In this document: one piece after another, positions 1-7,945 of the stretch
How the letters are laid out: each line of letters begins with the position of its first letter
How positions within the stretch are numbered: the stretch's first letter is position 1
Source: Limnohabitans sp.
GTDB taxonomy: Bacteria > Pseudomonadota > Gammaproteobacteria > Burkholderiales > Burkholderiaceae_C
NCBI GenBank assembly: GCA_018883455.1
Contig: VEQC01000004.1
Coordinates: forward strand, 1-36,947
Length of the DNA: 36,947 nucleotides
Reading direction: 5' to 3'
Position numbers and translations under genes: made by a program
The notes under the pieces: generated by a model
The model's database searches: none
Seen by the model: the letters and a program-made list of their open reading frames with translations, nothing else
Told to the model about the DNA's origin: nothing

Positions 1-2799
1 CAGGAGGGCACCCCGGGCTTTGCCATTCAGCTGCCTCCCCCGAACGTGACCGGGACCCTGCACATGGGACATGCGTTCAACCAAACGATCATGGACAGTC
101 TCACCCGCTATCACCGCATGCGGGGCTTCAACACGGTTTGGGTGCCTGGCACCGATCACGCCGGCATTGCCACCCAGATCGTGGTGGAGCGTCAATTGCA
201 GGGGCAAGGCATCAGCCGGCATGACATGGGCCCCACACCGGACGTGGCGCGCCAAAACTTTGTCGCCAAAGTTTGGGAGTGGAAAGAGCACAGCGGCAAC
301 ACCATCACCCAGCAAATGCGCCGCATGGGCGACAGCGTGGATTGGTCACGCGAGTACTTCACCATGGACGAGAAGCTCTCCGAAGTGGTGACCGAGACCT
401 TTGTGCGGCTCTACGAGCAAGGCCTGATTTACCGCGGCAAGCGTTTGGTGAATTGGGATCCCGTGCTCATGAGCGCGGTTTCGGATTTGGAGGTCGAGAG
501 TGAGGAGGAAGAGGGGTCCCTCTGGCACATTCGTTACGACTTCGTTGAAGGGCCCCAAACGGTCCATGGGCAGAGCGTGGCAGGCTTGGTGGTGGCCACC
601 ACCCGACCGGAAACCTTGTTGGGCGACGTGGCCATCATGGTCCACCCCGAAGACGAACGCTACCAGCACCTGATTGGCGCTTCGGTGCGACTGCCGCTGT
701 GCGAACGAACGATTCCCGTCATTGCCGATGCCTATGTGGATCGGGAGTTTGGCACCGGCGTGGTCAAGGTCACCCCTGCGCACGATGTAAACGACTATGC
801 GGTCGGTCAGCGCCACCATCTGCCAATGATTGGGGTGTTGAACCTCGATGCCACCCTCAACGACAACGCGCCCAAGGCCTACCGGGGTTTGGACCGCTTT
901 GCCGCCCGCAAGCAAATTGTGGCGGACCTCGACGCGGCAGGGCATTTGGTCGAAACCAAAAAACACAAACTCATGGTGCCGCGCTGCGCGCGCACGGGGC
1001 AGGTGGTCGAGCCCATGCTGACCGACCAATGGTTTGTGGCCATGAACCAAGTCAGCCCGCAAGACCCCAGCGGCAAAAGCATTGCGCAAAAGGCCATCGA
1101 CGCCGTGCAGTCGGGCCAAGTTCGGTTTGTGCCCGAGAACTGGGTCAACACCTATAACCAGTGGATGAACAACATCCAGGACTGGTGCATTTCGCGTCAG
1201 CTGTGGTGGGGGCACCAAATCCCTGCTTGGTATGACGAGGACGGCAAGGTTTATGTGGCGCGCAATGCGCAAGAAGCTCAGGCGCAAGCCCCCGGCAAGA
1301 CCTTGCGCCGCGACCCCGATGTGCTCGACACTTGGTATTCCTCGGCACTGGTGCCGTTTTCCACACTGGGTTGGCCTCACGTGGAAAAAGCCGGGGCAAC
1401 CCATGACTACAACTTGTACCTGCCAAGCTCGGTGTTGGTGACGGGCTACGACATCATCTTTTTCTGGGTCGCGCGCATGATCATGATGACGACCCACTTC
1501 ACGGGTCGCGTGCCCTTCAAAGATGTCTATATTCATGGCCTGGTGCGCGACGCCCAGGGCAAAAAAATGAGCAAGTCCGAAGGGAATGTGCTCGACCCGG
1601 TGGATTTGATCGATGGGATTGCCCTTGAACCCCTGCTGGAGAAGCGTAGCCAAGGCTTGCGCAAGCCCGAGACCGCCCCGCAGGTACGCAAGAACACCCA
1701 AAAGGAATTTCCCGAGGGCATTCCCGCTTATGGGGCCGATGCCCTGCGCTTTACATTTGCTGCGCTCGCCTCGCTCGGACGAAGCATTAACTTTGACAGC
1801 AAGCGATGCGAGGGTTACCGTAATTTTTGCAACAAGCTCTGGAATGCCACACGCTTTGTGCTCATGAACTGCGAAGGTCAGGATTGCGGCCTCCAAGAGC
1901 ACACCAAGGCGGAGTGTGCCGTGGGCCAGCCTTTCCATGGCTATCTCTCCTTTAGCCAAGCGGATCGCTGGATCGTCTCCACCTTGCAACGCGTGGAGGC
2001 ACAAGTCGCGCAAGGGTTTGCGGACTACCGACTCGACTTGGTGGCGCAAGCGATTTACGAGTTCGTCTGGAACGAGTTTTGCGACTGGTATCTGGAAATC
2101 GCCAAGGTGCAAATTCAGACGGGGGACGCCGCTCAGCAGCGCGGCACCCGACGCACCCTGATTCGCACCTTGGAGACCGTGCTCAGGCTCGCCCACCCCA
2201 TCATCCCGTTCATCACGGAAGAACTCTGGCAGAAAGTCGCTCCGGTGGCCTGGCGCGGTGGCGATTCCGTGAGCGTGGCGGCTTACCCCGTGAGCCAGCC
2301 CGAGCGCATCGATGAGGCCGCCGAGGCCTACATGGCAGAATTCAAGCGCGTGGTTGACGCCTGCCGCAACTTACGGGGCGAAATGTCCGTCTCGCCCTCT
2401 CAGCGCATGCCCCTCTTCGCCTTGAGCCCCGCAGGGGCCAGCCAAGCACGGTTGGGCCAGATGGCCTCTTCCTTGCAAAACTTGGCCAAGCTCAGTGAGG
2501 TGCGCCTGTTTGACGACGAGGCCGCCTGGCAAGACGCCGCGCAGTCTGCTCCCGTGGCCGTGGTGGGGGAGTGGCGCTTGTGCCTGTTCATCGAAATTGA
2601 TGTGGCCGCCGAGAAAGCCCGGCTCACCAAAGAGATCGCCCGGCTCGAGGCCGAAATGGCCAAGGCCCAGGGCAAGCTCAGCAACGAGGCCTTCGTGGCC
2701 AAAGCGCCGCCGGCCGTGATCGCCCAAGAGCAAAAGCGCTTGGCCGAGTTCTCGGACACCTTGACCAAAGTTCAGGACCAGCTCGCCCGCTTGGGCTGA
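1..2799 (+). CDS. valS: Valine--tRNA ligase, 5'-truncated by the window edge
   Basis: This cytoplasmic class Ia synthetase charges tRNA-Val with valine. The reading frame is open from base 1, so the true start lies upstream; a GTG at 46 is an internal valine and not the start. Visible are the HIGH-type motif HMGH (bases 61-72), the editing (CP1) domain with its [10 protein letters not shown] signature near base 600, KMSKS (about 1564-1578) and the anticodon-binding domain. The last 60 or so residues are rich in Lys, Glu and Ala, as in the C-terminal coiled coil of ValRS that contacts the tRNA. Length is as expected for a full enzyme lacking only a few dozen N-terminal residues. The galU start follows 24 bases after the stop. 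Confidence 0.97.
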   Translation, partial: QEGTPGFAIQLPPPNVTGTLHMGHAFNQTIMDSLTRYHRMRGFNTVWVPGTDHAGIATQIVVERQLQGQGISRHDMGPTPDVARQNFVAKVWEWKEHSGNTITQQMRRMGDSVDWSREYFTMDEKLSEVVTETFVRLYEQGLIYRGKRLVNWDPVLMSAVSDLEVESEEEEGSLWHIRYDFVEGPQTVHGQSVAGLVVATTRPETLLGDVAIMVHPEDERYQHLIGASVRLPLCERTIPVIADAYVDREFGTGVVKVTPAHDVNDYAVGQRHHLPMIGVLNLDATLNDNAPKAYRGLDRFAARKQIVADLDAAGHLVETKKHKLMVPRCARTGQVVEPMLTDQWFVAMNQVSPQDPSGKSIAQKAIDAVQSGQVRFVPENWVNTYNQWMNNIQDWCISRQLWWGHQIPAWYDEDGKVYVARNAQEAQAQAPGKTLRRDPDVLDTWYSSALVPFSTLGWPHVEKAGATHDYNLYLPSSVLVTGYDIIFFWVARMIMMTTHFTGRVPFKDVYIHGLVRDAQGKKMSKSEGNVLDPVDLIDGIALEPLLEKRSQGLRKPETAPQVRKNTQKEFPEGIPAYGADALRFTFAALASLGRSINFDSKRCEGYRNFCNKLWNATRFVLMNCEGQDCGLQEHTKAECAVGQPFHGYLSFSQADRWIVSTLQRVEAQVAQGFADYRLDLVAQAIYEFVWNEFCDWYLEIAKVQIQTGDAAQQRGTRRTLIRTLETVLRLAHPIIPFITEELWQKVAPVAWRGGDSVSVAAYPVSQPERIDEAAEAYMAEFKRVVDACRNLRGEMSVSPSQRMPLFALSPAGASQARLGQMASSLQNLAKLSEVRLFDDEAAWQDAAQSAPVAVVGEWRLCLFIEIDVAAEKARLTKEIARLEAEMAKAQGKLSNEAFVAKAPPAVIAQEQKRLAEFSDTLTKVQDQLARLG

Positions 2800-2823
2800 G
2801 TGCCTCCACCCCAAAGGGCTGCC

Positions 2824-3699
2824 ATGTCCCCTATTCGTCATGCCGTCTTTCCTGTCGCCGGACTGGGCACCCGTTTTCTGCCGGCGACCAAAGCCAGCCC
2901 GAAAGAAATGCTGCCGGTGGTGGACAAGCCCTTGATCCAGTACGCGGTGGAAGAGGCCTACGAGGCGGGTATCCGTCACATGATTTTTGTCACGGGCCGT
3001 AACAAACGGGCGATTGAAGACCACTTTGACACCGCTTACGAGCTCGAAAACGAACTGGAGCAAGCAGGTAAACATGCCTTGCTCGCGGCCTTGCACCGCA
3101 TTCAACCCGACGACATGCTGTGCAGTTACGTTCGCCAGCCGCGCGCTTTGGGCTTGGGGCATGCCATTTTGTGCGCCGAACATTTGGTGGGCCACAACCC
3201 CTTCGCGGTGCTCTTGGCCGACGATTTGATGATGGGTGAGCCCGGCGGACCGGGCGTGCTGCGCCAGATGGTCGAGGTCTACGCGCAGACGGGTGCGTCC
3301 ATTCTGGCCATTCAGGAAGTCCCCCCCGACCAAGTGCAGCGCTATGGCATTGTGGCCGGCCCCATGACGCCCGAGGGGTGGCTTCGCGTGCAGCAAATGG
3401 TGGAGAAGCCCTCACCCGCACAAGCCCCTTCGCGCATGGCCGTCTCGGGGCGGTATTTGTTGTCGTCCAACGTGTTTGATCGCATTCGAGCGGGTGGACG
3501 GGGTGTGGGCGGCGAAATCCAGCTCACCGATGGGATTGCGGGGCTGCTCGATGCCGAGACCGTACTGGGGTATCGGTATCAGGGCCGTCGGTTTGATTGC
3601 GGCAGCAAACTGGGGTTTTTACAAGCCACGGTGGAACTGGCGCAACTCCACCCCGAGGTGGGCGCAGAATTTCGCGCCTACTTGCAACAACGCGGTTAA
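2824..3699 (+). CDS. galU: UTP--glucose-1-phosphate uridylyltransferase
   Basis: This enzyme makes UDP-glucose from UTP and glucose-1-phosphate, feeding envelope polysaccharide synthesis. The N-terminus carries the nucleotidyltransferase signature GLGTRFLPATKASPKEMLP, followed by VVDKPLIQY. Later come the LADD metal-binding region and VEKP, which are typical of the bacterial GalU family. I chose ATG 2824 (291 residues), which has AAAGGG upstream and puts the family's usual MxxIRxAVFPVAGLGTR start in place. A GTG at 2800, directly abutting the valS stop, would add eight unconserved residues. The gene is probably cotranscribed with valS, and it converges on tusA with 15 bases between the stops. 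Confidence 0.95.
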   Translation: MSPIRHAVFPVAGLGTRFLPATKASPKEMLPVVDKPLIQYAVEEAYEAGIRHMIFVTGRNKRAIEDHFDTAYELENELEQAGKHALLAALHRIQPDDMLCSYVRQPRALGLGHAILCAEHLVGHNPFAVLLADDLMMGEPGGPGVLRQMVEVYAQTGASILAIQEVPPDQVQRYGIVAGPMTPEGWLRVQQMVEKPSPAQAPSRMAVSGRYLLSSNVFDRIRAGGRGVGGEIQLTDGIAGLLDAETVLGYRYQGRRFDCGSKLGFLQATVELAQLHPEVGAEFRAYLQQRG

Positions 3700-3714
3700 G
3701 GCACGCCTCGCGCT

Positions 3715-3948
3715 TTATTTGCGGCGCAACCAGTGCGTGAATTCCTCACCCGCCGTCTCCTGGGAGAGCAAGGTGTGTCCGGTTTGGCGCGCAAAAGCCT
3801 CAAAATCGCGCACGGACCCGGGGTCAGTGCTCACCACTTTGAGGACTTGCCCACTGCTCATTTCGCTCAGGGCTTTTTTGGTTTTGAGGATCGGCAGGGG
3901 ACAGTTGAGTCCGCGCGTGTCGAGTTCCTGATCAATTGGCGTTTCCAT
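3715..3948 (-). CDS. tusA: TusA/SirA-family sulfurtransferase
   Basis: This small (77 residues) sulfur-carrier protein passes a persulfide from cysteine desulfurase to acceptors such as the tRNA thiolation machinery or molybdenum-cofactor synthesis. The family hallmark is RGLNCPLPILKTKKAL near the N-terminus; Cys16 is the persulfide-carrying residue. ATG 3948 is preferred over the GTG three bases upstream. The start lies inside the last codons of the preceding Nudix gene (17-base overlap), which implies translational coupling in the cysM-Nudix-tusA operon. The family is certain; whether it is true TusA or a paralogue cannot be settled from sequence alone. Confidence 0.88.
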   Translation of the reverse strand: METPIDQELDTRGLNCPLPILKTKKALSEMSSGQVLKVVSTDPGSVRDFEAFARQTGHTLLSQETAGEEFTHWLRRK

Positions 3949-4489
3949 CACTTGGTACCTCAGTTCGGGTCATGGGCTCCATGAAGCGTGGCTCCAGGCC
4001 CCGTGCGCGCAGCCAGTCCGCCATGGCAAAACCCGTCCCTGCGGGCCAGCACAGGATGTCTTGCGGCGCAAACAGTTTGTATTCTGCCAATTCTGGCGAG
4101 AGTCGAATTTCGCCCGGATGGGCGATGGCATGGTAAGCAATGATGACTTGGTTCATGCGTTGAAAGTCATACACGCCCACCAAGCTCAAATGCTGCACCT
4201 GTAACTGGGTTTCCTCGGCTATTTCGCGACAAATGCCCTCATCCGGGCGCTCGCCGGCCTCCATGAAACCGGTGATCAAGGCAAAGCGTCGCCCGGGCCA
4301 GGCGGCATTGCGGGCGAGCAGGATACGGCCCTCCACCTCCACAATGGCGGCCAGCACCGGCACGGGATTGTTCCAGTGCACCCACTCACACGCAGGGCAC
4401 TTCAAGCGTTGTTTCTCTCCCCCATCCTCTAGCTGCGTGAGCCACTGCAGCGGCGTGGCGCATTGGGGACAAAACCGAAACCCACTCAT
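3932..4489 (-). CDS. Nudix hydrolase with N-terminal zinc ribbon
   Basis: This 185-residue protein probably hydrolyses a nucleoside-diphosphate-linked substrate. An N-terminal zinc ribbon is formed by C7-x2-C10 and C31-x2-C34. The Nudix box runs G74-x5-E80-x7-R88-E89-I-x-E92-E93; the usual Gly two residues after the paired Glu is Gln95 here. The layout is like NudC-type NADH pyrophosphatases but shorter, so the substrate is unknown. ATG 4489 overlaps the cysM stop as ATGA, so it is translationally coupled to cysM. A longer upstream reading frame exists but runs through cysM and lacks family support. Sitting between cysM and tusA, it may serve a sulfur-related role, but that is inference from position only. 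Confidence 0.88.
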   Translation of the reverse strand: MSGFRFCPQCATPLQWLTQLEDGGEKQRLKCPACEWVHWNNPVPVLAAIVEVEGRILLARNAAWPGRRFALITGFMEAGERPDEGICREIAEETQLQVQHLSLVGVYDFQRMNQVIIAYHAIAHPGEIRLSPELAEYKLFAPQDILCWPAGTGFAMADWLRARGLEPRFMEPMTRTEVPSDGNAN

Positions 4490-5400
4490 GCAGGAAAAAC
4501 TCCAGTCGAGAGGTAACGGTCTCCGCGGTCGCAAACGATGAACACAATGGTTGCGTCGCGCACCTTGGCCGCCACTTGCTGGGCGACCCAACACGCGCCC
4601 GCAGCGGAAATGCCCGCGAACAAGCCCTCCTCACGGGCCAGACGGCGACACATGTCCTCCGCATCGTCTTGGCTCACGTAGATGAGCTCATCGACGGCAT
4701 GCGGGTCGTAAATTTTGGGCAAATACTCCTGCGGCCATTTGCGAATACCGGGAATGCGTGAACCCTCGCTGGGCTGCGCGCCAATGATGCGGATGGCCGG
4801 GTTTTTTTCCTTCAGGAAGCGGGAGACACCGGTAATCGTGCCCGTGGTGCCCATCGCGCTCACGAAATGGGTAATGCGCCCTTGTGTTTGTTCCCAGATC
4901 TCGGGGCCAGTGGTCTCGTAGTGAATACGGGGGTTATCGGGATTGGCGAACTGGTCCAGCACCCGCCCTTTGCCCTCTTGTTGCATGCGCTCCGCCAAAT
5001 CACGCGCGTACTCCATGCCACCGCTTTTGGGCGTCAATACCAACTCCGCGCCAAAGGCTTTCATGGTTTGGGCGCGCTCGATGGACAAATCCTCAGGCAT
5101 GATGAGCACCATGCGGTAACCCTTGATGGCCGCGGCCATGGCCAGCGCGATGCCGGTGTTGCCGGAGGTGGCCTCGATCAGGGTGTCGCCTGGCCGAATG
5201 TCGCCCCGCTCCTCGGCGCGTTGAATCATGGACAACGCCGGGCGGTCTTTGACGGAGCCGGCAGGGTTGTTGCCTTCGAGCTTGCCCAAGAGGATATTGC
5301 CCGCCGCTTGGTGCTGGGCCACGCCAATTCTTTGCAGAGCCACTAAAGGGGTGCGACCAATGGCCGATTCAAGCGTAGGGTAGTTTTGCGAGGAATTCAT
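4486..5400 (-). CDS. cysM: Cysteine synthase B (O-acetylserine sulfhydrylase)
   Basis: This PLP enzyme makes cysteine from O-acetylserine and sulfide; CysM types can also use thiosulfate to give S-sulfocysteine. PLP-lysine is K51 in NNPAGSVKDRPAL and the phosphate-binding loop is TSGNTG (78-83). Length (304 residues from ATG 5400) and the many Arg/Met features in the central region fit CysM better than CysK, as does the motif RIIGAQP. A GTG at 5409 would extend by three residues. It is the first gene of a minus-strand operon and overlaps the Nudix gene by four bases. The start is 35 bases from tRNA-Leu on the other strand. Confidence 0.92.
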   Translation of the reverse strand: MNSSQNYPTLESAIGRTPLVALQRIGVAQHQAAGNILLGKLEGNNPAGSVKDRPALSMIQRAEERGDIRPGDTLIEATSGNTGIALAMAAAIKGYRMVLIMPEDLSIERAQTMKAFGAELVLTPKSGGMEYARDLAERMQQEGKGRVLDQFANPDNPRIHYETTGPEIWEQTQGRITHFVSAMGTTGTITGVSRFLKEKNPAIRIIGAQPSEGSRIPGIRKWPQEYLPKIYDPHAVDELIYVSQDDAEDMCRRLAREEGLFAGISAAGACWVAQQVAAKVRDATIVFIVCDRGDRYLSTGVFPA

Positions 5401-5414
5401 AGGTGACACTGTGC

Positions 5415-5420
5415 CATAAT
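5415..5420 (+). promoter_or_regulatory. Candidate -10 box (CATAAT) for tRNA-Leu
   Basis: The only AT-rich stretch between cysM and the tRNA contains TGCCATAAT, where CATAAT is one base from the consensus and ends 15 bases before the mature tRNA. No good -35 lies 16-18 bases upstream. On the minus strand the same stretch offers TATTAT as a possible cysM -10. Read by eye only. Confidence 0.3.
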
Positions 5421-5435
5421 ATTGATCTCACGCCC

Positions 5436-5520
5436 GCCCGGGTGGTGAAATTGGTAGACGCAGGGGACTCAAAATCCCCCGCCGCGAGGCGTGCCGGTTC
5501 GAGTCCGGCCCCGGGCACCA
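5436..5520 (+). tRNA. tRNA-Leu, anticodon CAA
   Basis: The 85-base gene folds as a type II tRNA. Acceptor strand GCCCGGG (5436-5442) pairs with CCCGGGC before an encoded ACCA ending at 5520. The D-arm is GGTGAAATTGGTAGACGC, the anticodon stem GGGGA/TCCCC encloses CTCAAAA, so the anticodon is CAA, which reads UUG leucine codons. A long variable arm (CGCCGCGAGGCG) and the T-arm GGTTCGAGTCC follow. All arms pair cleanly, so it looks functional. I found no copy of its 3' end elsewhere in the window that would mark an integrated element. Confidence 0.97.
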
Positions 5521-5569
5521 GGGTCTGCGTTCGCGCGGACTTCTTCGATGTTGGACTGGCCTGTAGTTC

Positions 5570-6667
5570 ATGACCATGAAAGACGACGACGACGAGGAAT
5601 TCGCCAACGTTGTCCGCAGCGGTGCGGCGCACAGCGTCAATGTGTCGGAGTACACGGGCAACGCCAAAACCCCCAAAAATATTGTCAAGTCTGGTGAAGA
5701 CGCCGGCGAGATCGCGCCCCGAAACGCGGTTGATCCTGCGGCTACCCCCTCAGGCCGAGCTCGGGAGGCGAAAGAGCGCGAGCGTCCGCCCGAGACGCGC
5801 AAGGTTCCTGCGCCCCTCCCCGAAGACACGTCGGTCACCGCACGCGACGAGACCCTTAAGGGCAAGCCCAATGTGCAAACGGTGGCGCCAGCCGATGCCG
5901 GCGCCCCCAATCGGCAACAGGCTGCTGCGGCAAACCCCGATTTGAACCTTCAGCGAGTCGAGTCCGCGCACGGTCGCGTTGAAAACGGCCAGAACGGCCA
6001 AGACGGGGCTCTGCAAGACAACCGCCAAGGTTTTGCCACCGACAAGCTGCAAGACAACCACCAAGGCCTGGGGCAGGAAGCCCTGCACGACAACCGCCAA
6101 GGCGTTGCAACCGACAAACTGCAAGACAACCACCAAGGCCTGGGCCAAGAGGCCCTGCACGACAACCGCCAAGGCGTTGCAACCGACAAACTTCAGGACA
6201 ACCTCCAAGGCCTGGGGCAGGAGGTGCTCGAGGACAACCGCCAGGCTCTTGAAAAAGACCCGCTGGCGGCAAACTCCCAAGGCCTGGGCCGGGACGCTTT
6301 GCACGACAACCGCCAAGGGCTCGGGCAAGACGCCCTGCACGACAACCGCCAAGGGATTGACCCTCTAGCGGGCTTTGATGCGGCGTCTGCCCCCCCCGAT
6401 GGCGGCCCCGCAGCCGCGCACCTTGGCCCCGCGCACGGGCACACGAATGCGTCCAACTTGCAGGGAGTCGACGGGGCGCCCGCAGGCGCTTTGGCGGAAG
6501 GTCCAGCGATCCACAAGGCCCTCACCGAGGATCATGTGGGCGAGGCAAGCACATTGAGTCGCATACGGCGACCACGGCAAAGGTCGCCCTGCAAGACAAC
6601 TTGCAAAAGGCCCCGGAACCTGCCCCCCCGGAGGCCAACACACCGGGAGTGGCCAAAAAAGTTCTGA
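5570..6667 (+). CDS. Unrecognised disordered protein with 12-residue tandem repeats; C-terminal tail out of frame
   Basis: I do not recognise this protein. It starts at ATG 5570 (or ATG 5576), 50 bases after tRNA-Leu, with an in-frame TAG at 5564 closing off anything upstream; no strong ribosome site is visible. The N-terminus is very acidic (KDDDDEE) with a hydrophilic, Pro/Ala-rich stretch. Residues about 150-264 are tandem 12-mers with consensus D-N-[RH]-Q-G-[LV]-[GA]-[QT]-[ED]-[AK]-L-[HQ]. There is no signal peptide or membrane segment. The last 40 or so residues (after GEAST, near 6555) turn abruptly Arg/Pro/Cys-rich and end at TGA 6665. At the same point the -1 frame takes on the protein's character, including another LQDN repeat word at 6589. 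The gene therefore most likely continues to 6987 through a frameshift. Both frames are open from 6379 to 6664. Confidence 0.7.
   Translation: MTMKDDDDEEFANVVRSGAAHSVNVSEYTGNAKTPKNIVKSGEDAGEIAPRNAVDPAATPSGRAREAKERERPPETRKVPAPLPEDTSVTARDETLKGKPNVQTVAPADAGAPNRQQAAAANPDLNLQRVESAHGRVENGQNGQDGALQDNRQGFATDKLQDNHQGLGQEALHDNRQGVATDKLQDNHQGLGQEALHDNRQGVATDKLQDNLQGLGQEVLEDNRQALEKDPLAANSQGLGRDALHDNRQGLGQDALHDNRQGIDPLAGFDAASAPPDGGPAAAHLGPAHGHTNASNLQGVDGAPAGALAEGPAIHKALTEDHVGEASTLSRIRRPRQRSPCKTTCKRPRNLPPRRPTHREWPKKF
6017..6359 (+). repeat. 36-bp coding minisatellite (about 9.5 units, 72-bp higher order)
   Basis: Units begin with GACAAC and step exactly 36 bases: 6017, 6053, 6089, 6125, 6161, 6197, 6233, 6269 (diverged) and 6305, plus a partial unit at 6341. 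From 6017 to 6232 two unit types alternate, giving a 72-bp super-repeat; copies 6053-6088 and 6125-6160 are nearly identical, as are 6089-6124 and 6161-6192. The unit at 6233-6304 is the most diverged, and the array ends with two copies of one type. All lengths are multiples of three, so copy changes keep the frame. There are no spacers, so this is not a CRISPR array. Confidence 0.92.
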
Positions 6668-6987
6668 CGGATCATCTGGAGGCCTTGCCAGACACCCGGG
6701 TGGAGCGTACCGCCCCTGTGTTACCAGGGGCCATCAGTCCGAACTCCGTCACCGTCTCTCCCGCTCGTGCGGGCAAGCGCGGGGCAGCCCGCGCCAGTGC
6801 TGCACCGACAGCCCCAGCGGCGCCCGCCCCTGCACACCGCCCGGCGATGTCCATGGAGGCGTTCCACGGCCGCTTGGCGGGGATCAAGCACAACGTGGAC
6901 GCCCTCAACGATCGACTCTCCGACCTGGAAGCGGAAATGCAGCGCCATCCGGGGCCTGCGTCGAAACCGGGCAAACGCGGGCCCTAA
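6601..6987 (+). CDS. C-terminal part of the repeat protein, in the -1 frame
   Basis: A start at TTG 6601 is formally possible, but the coding character begins earlier: codons from about 6541 read HIESHTATTAKVALQDNLQ, and ALQDNLQ is the repeat word of the upstream reading frame. The part is therefore more likely the continuation of that gene than an independent one. It encodes a Pro/Ala-rich linker, then a basic stretch. The last 45 or so residues are predicted helical or coiled-coil (AFHGRLAGIKHNVDALNDRLSDLEAEMQ) with a basic tail. The stop TAA 6985-6987 overlaps the stop of the convergent epimerase gene. No ribosome site precedes 6601. Confidence 0.6.
   Translation: MQKAPEPAPPEANTPGVAKKVLTDHLEALPDTRVERTAPVLPGAISPNSVTVSPARAGKRGAARASAAPTAPAAPAPAHRPAMSMEAFHGRLAGIKHNVDALNDRLSDLEAEMQRHPGPASKPGKRGP
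6655..6661 (+). promoter_or_regulatory. A AAA AAG slippery heptamer, two codons before the zero-frame stop
   Basis: In the 5570 frame the codons are cca-aaa-aag-ttc-TGA, so the sequence A AAA AAG is phased exactly as in the dnaX -1 frameshift site. A -1 slip here would enter the frame that runs to 6987. No obvious downstream stem-loop or upstream Shine-Dalgarno stimulator was found by eye. The simpler explanation is an upstream indel, because the -1 frame already looks coding 70 bases earlier. Confidence 0.35.
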
Positions 6988-7901
6988 GCCGAGGCGCGCA
7001 GTCCCTGCGCGACCGTGGGGTAGCGCAACGTCAAGCGGAGTTCCTGCTTCATTCGTTGGTTGCGCAAGCGGCGCGACTCCTGCATAAAGCTCCATTGCAT
7101 GGGCGAGAAGAGGGCTTGGGCTTGATCTCGCGCCACCCGCGCGGGACGCGGGAGTTGGTAGAGGTCAGCCGCAAAATCGTAGTAGTCGGCCATGCGCAGG
7201 TCGGAGTCGTCGCTCACATGGTAGGCCCGGCCCGCACGCCCTCGCCATAAGGCCAGCCAACAGGCGCGGGCAAGATCGTCGGCGTGGATGTGGTTCGTGT
7301 AGACATCGTCTTGCGCGGCCAAGACCGGTAAGCCCTGACGCAGCCTGCCCAGCGGTGTGCCCCCTTCTCGATCAGGCGCGTAAATTCCAGGGATTCGCAG
7401 CACGCTCACCGGGGTGGCCAGCGCACGGCCAAAATGACGCCAACGCGCTTCAGCATCCACACGCCGCCAAGCGCGGTCACTCTGGGGATTCACTGGGCGG
7501 CTCTCGTCAACCCAAACCCCTCCACAGTCGCCGTAGACCCCCGAGGTCGAACCATAAACGGATCCGCGCAACCCTCCCCGTAAGGCCAGAACCTTTAACA
7601 AAGCTTGGCTGCGCGGGTCTGTTCTTCCTTGGCCCGGCGGGGGAGCCAGAAAAAGTACTCGCGAGGCCAAGCCAGCCAATCGTCCCAAATCCTGCGGCCG
7701 ATCGAGATTTCCGACCAGTGGCGTGAGCCCCAAAGCCCGTAACGCGGGCACACGCTCGGGTGAGGACGTGAGCACGCGCCAATGGATTTGTGGATGCGCT
7801 TTGACCACGCGCAAGCCAATATCACCACAGCCCACCAACAATATGCGGGGGCGTCGAAATCGGCGCGGCAAGGCGCCCAAGGACGGCAGATTGGAAGGCA
7901 A
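6984..7901 (-). CDS. NAD-dependent epimerase/dehydratase-family (extended SDR) protein
   Basis: This 305-residue cytoplasmic protein has an N-terminal Rossmann fold: RILLVGCGDIG near residue 19 binds NAD(P). It also has STSGVYGDCGG in the middle, where extended SDRs carry the catalytic Ser, and NHIHADDLARAC, a typical late epimerase motif. It resembles the YeeZ-type sugar-nucleotide epimerase-like proteins of proteobacteria, and the substrate is unknown. The canonical YxxxK is not evident. The start is uncertain: an in-frame stop lies just upstream and TTG 7901 is the only good candidate, with no clear ribosome site. It ends tail-to-tail with the repeat gene, sharing four bases. Confidence 0.8.
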   Translation of the reverse strand: MPSNLPSLGALPRRFRRPRILLVGCGDIGLRVVKAHPQIHWRVLTSSPERVPALRALGLTPLVGNLDRPQDLGRLAGLASRVLFLAPPPGQGRTDPRSQALLKVLALRGGLRGSVYGSTSGVYGDCGGVWVDESRPVNPQSDRAWRRVDAEARWRHFGRALATPVSVLRIPGIYAPDREGGTPLGRLRQGLPVLAAQDDVYTNHIHADDLARACWLALWRGRAGRAYHVSDDSDLRMADYYDFAADLYQLPRPARVARDQAQALFSPMQWSFMQESRRLRNQRMKQELRLTLRYPTVAQGLRASA

Positions 7902-7945
7902 AATAGAGGGTTCTGTTCACAAGAATACCGAAGGATAACCAAATC

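Noticed and set aside
346-2196. 616-codon minus-strand frame inside valS
   Set aside because: It is an antisense shadow of a clear valS and has no recognisable domain.
2800-2823. GTG start for galU abutting the valS stop
   Set aside because: Adds eight unconserved residues with a poor ribosome site; ATG 2824 matches the family.
5436-5520. tRNA-Leu as an integration site
   Set aside because: No duplicate of the tRNA 3' end, no integrase and no phage gene was seen in the window.
6017-6359. CRISPR-like array
   Set aside because: Units are contiguous with no spacers, in frame, and encode protein repeats.
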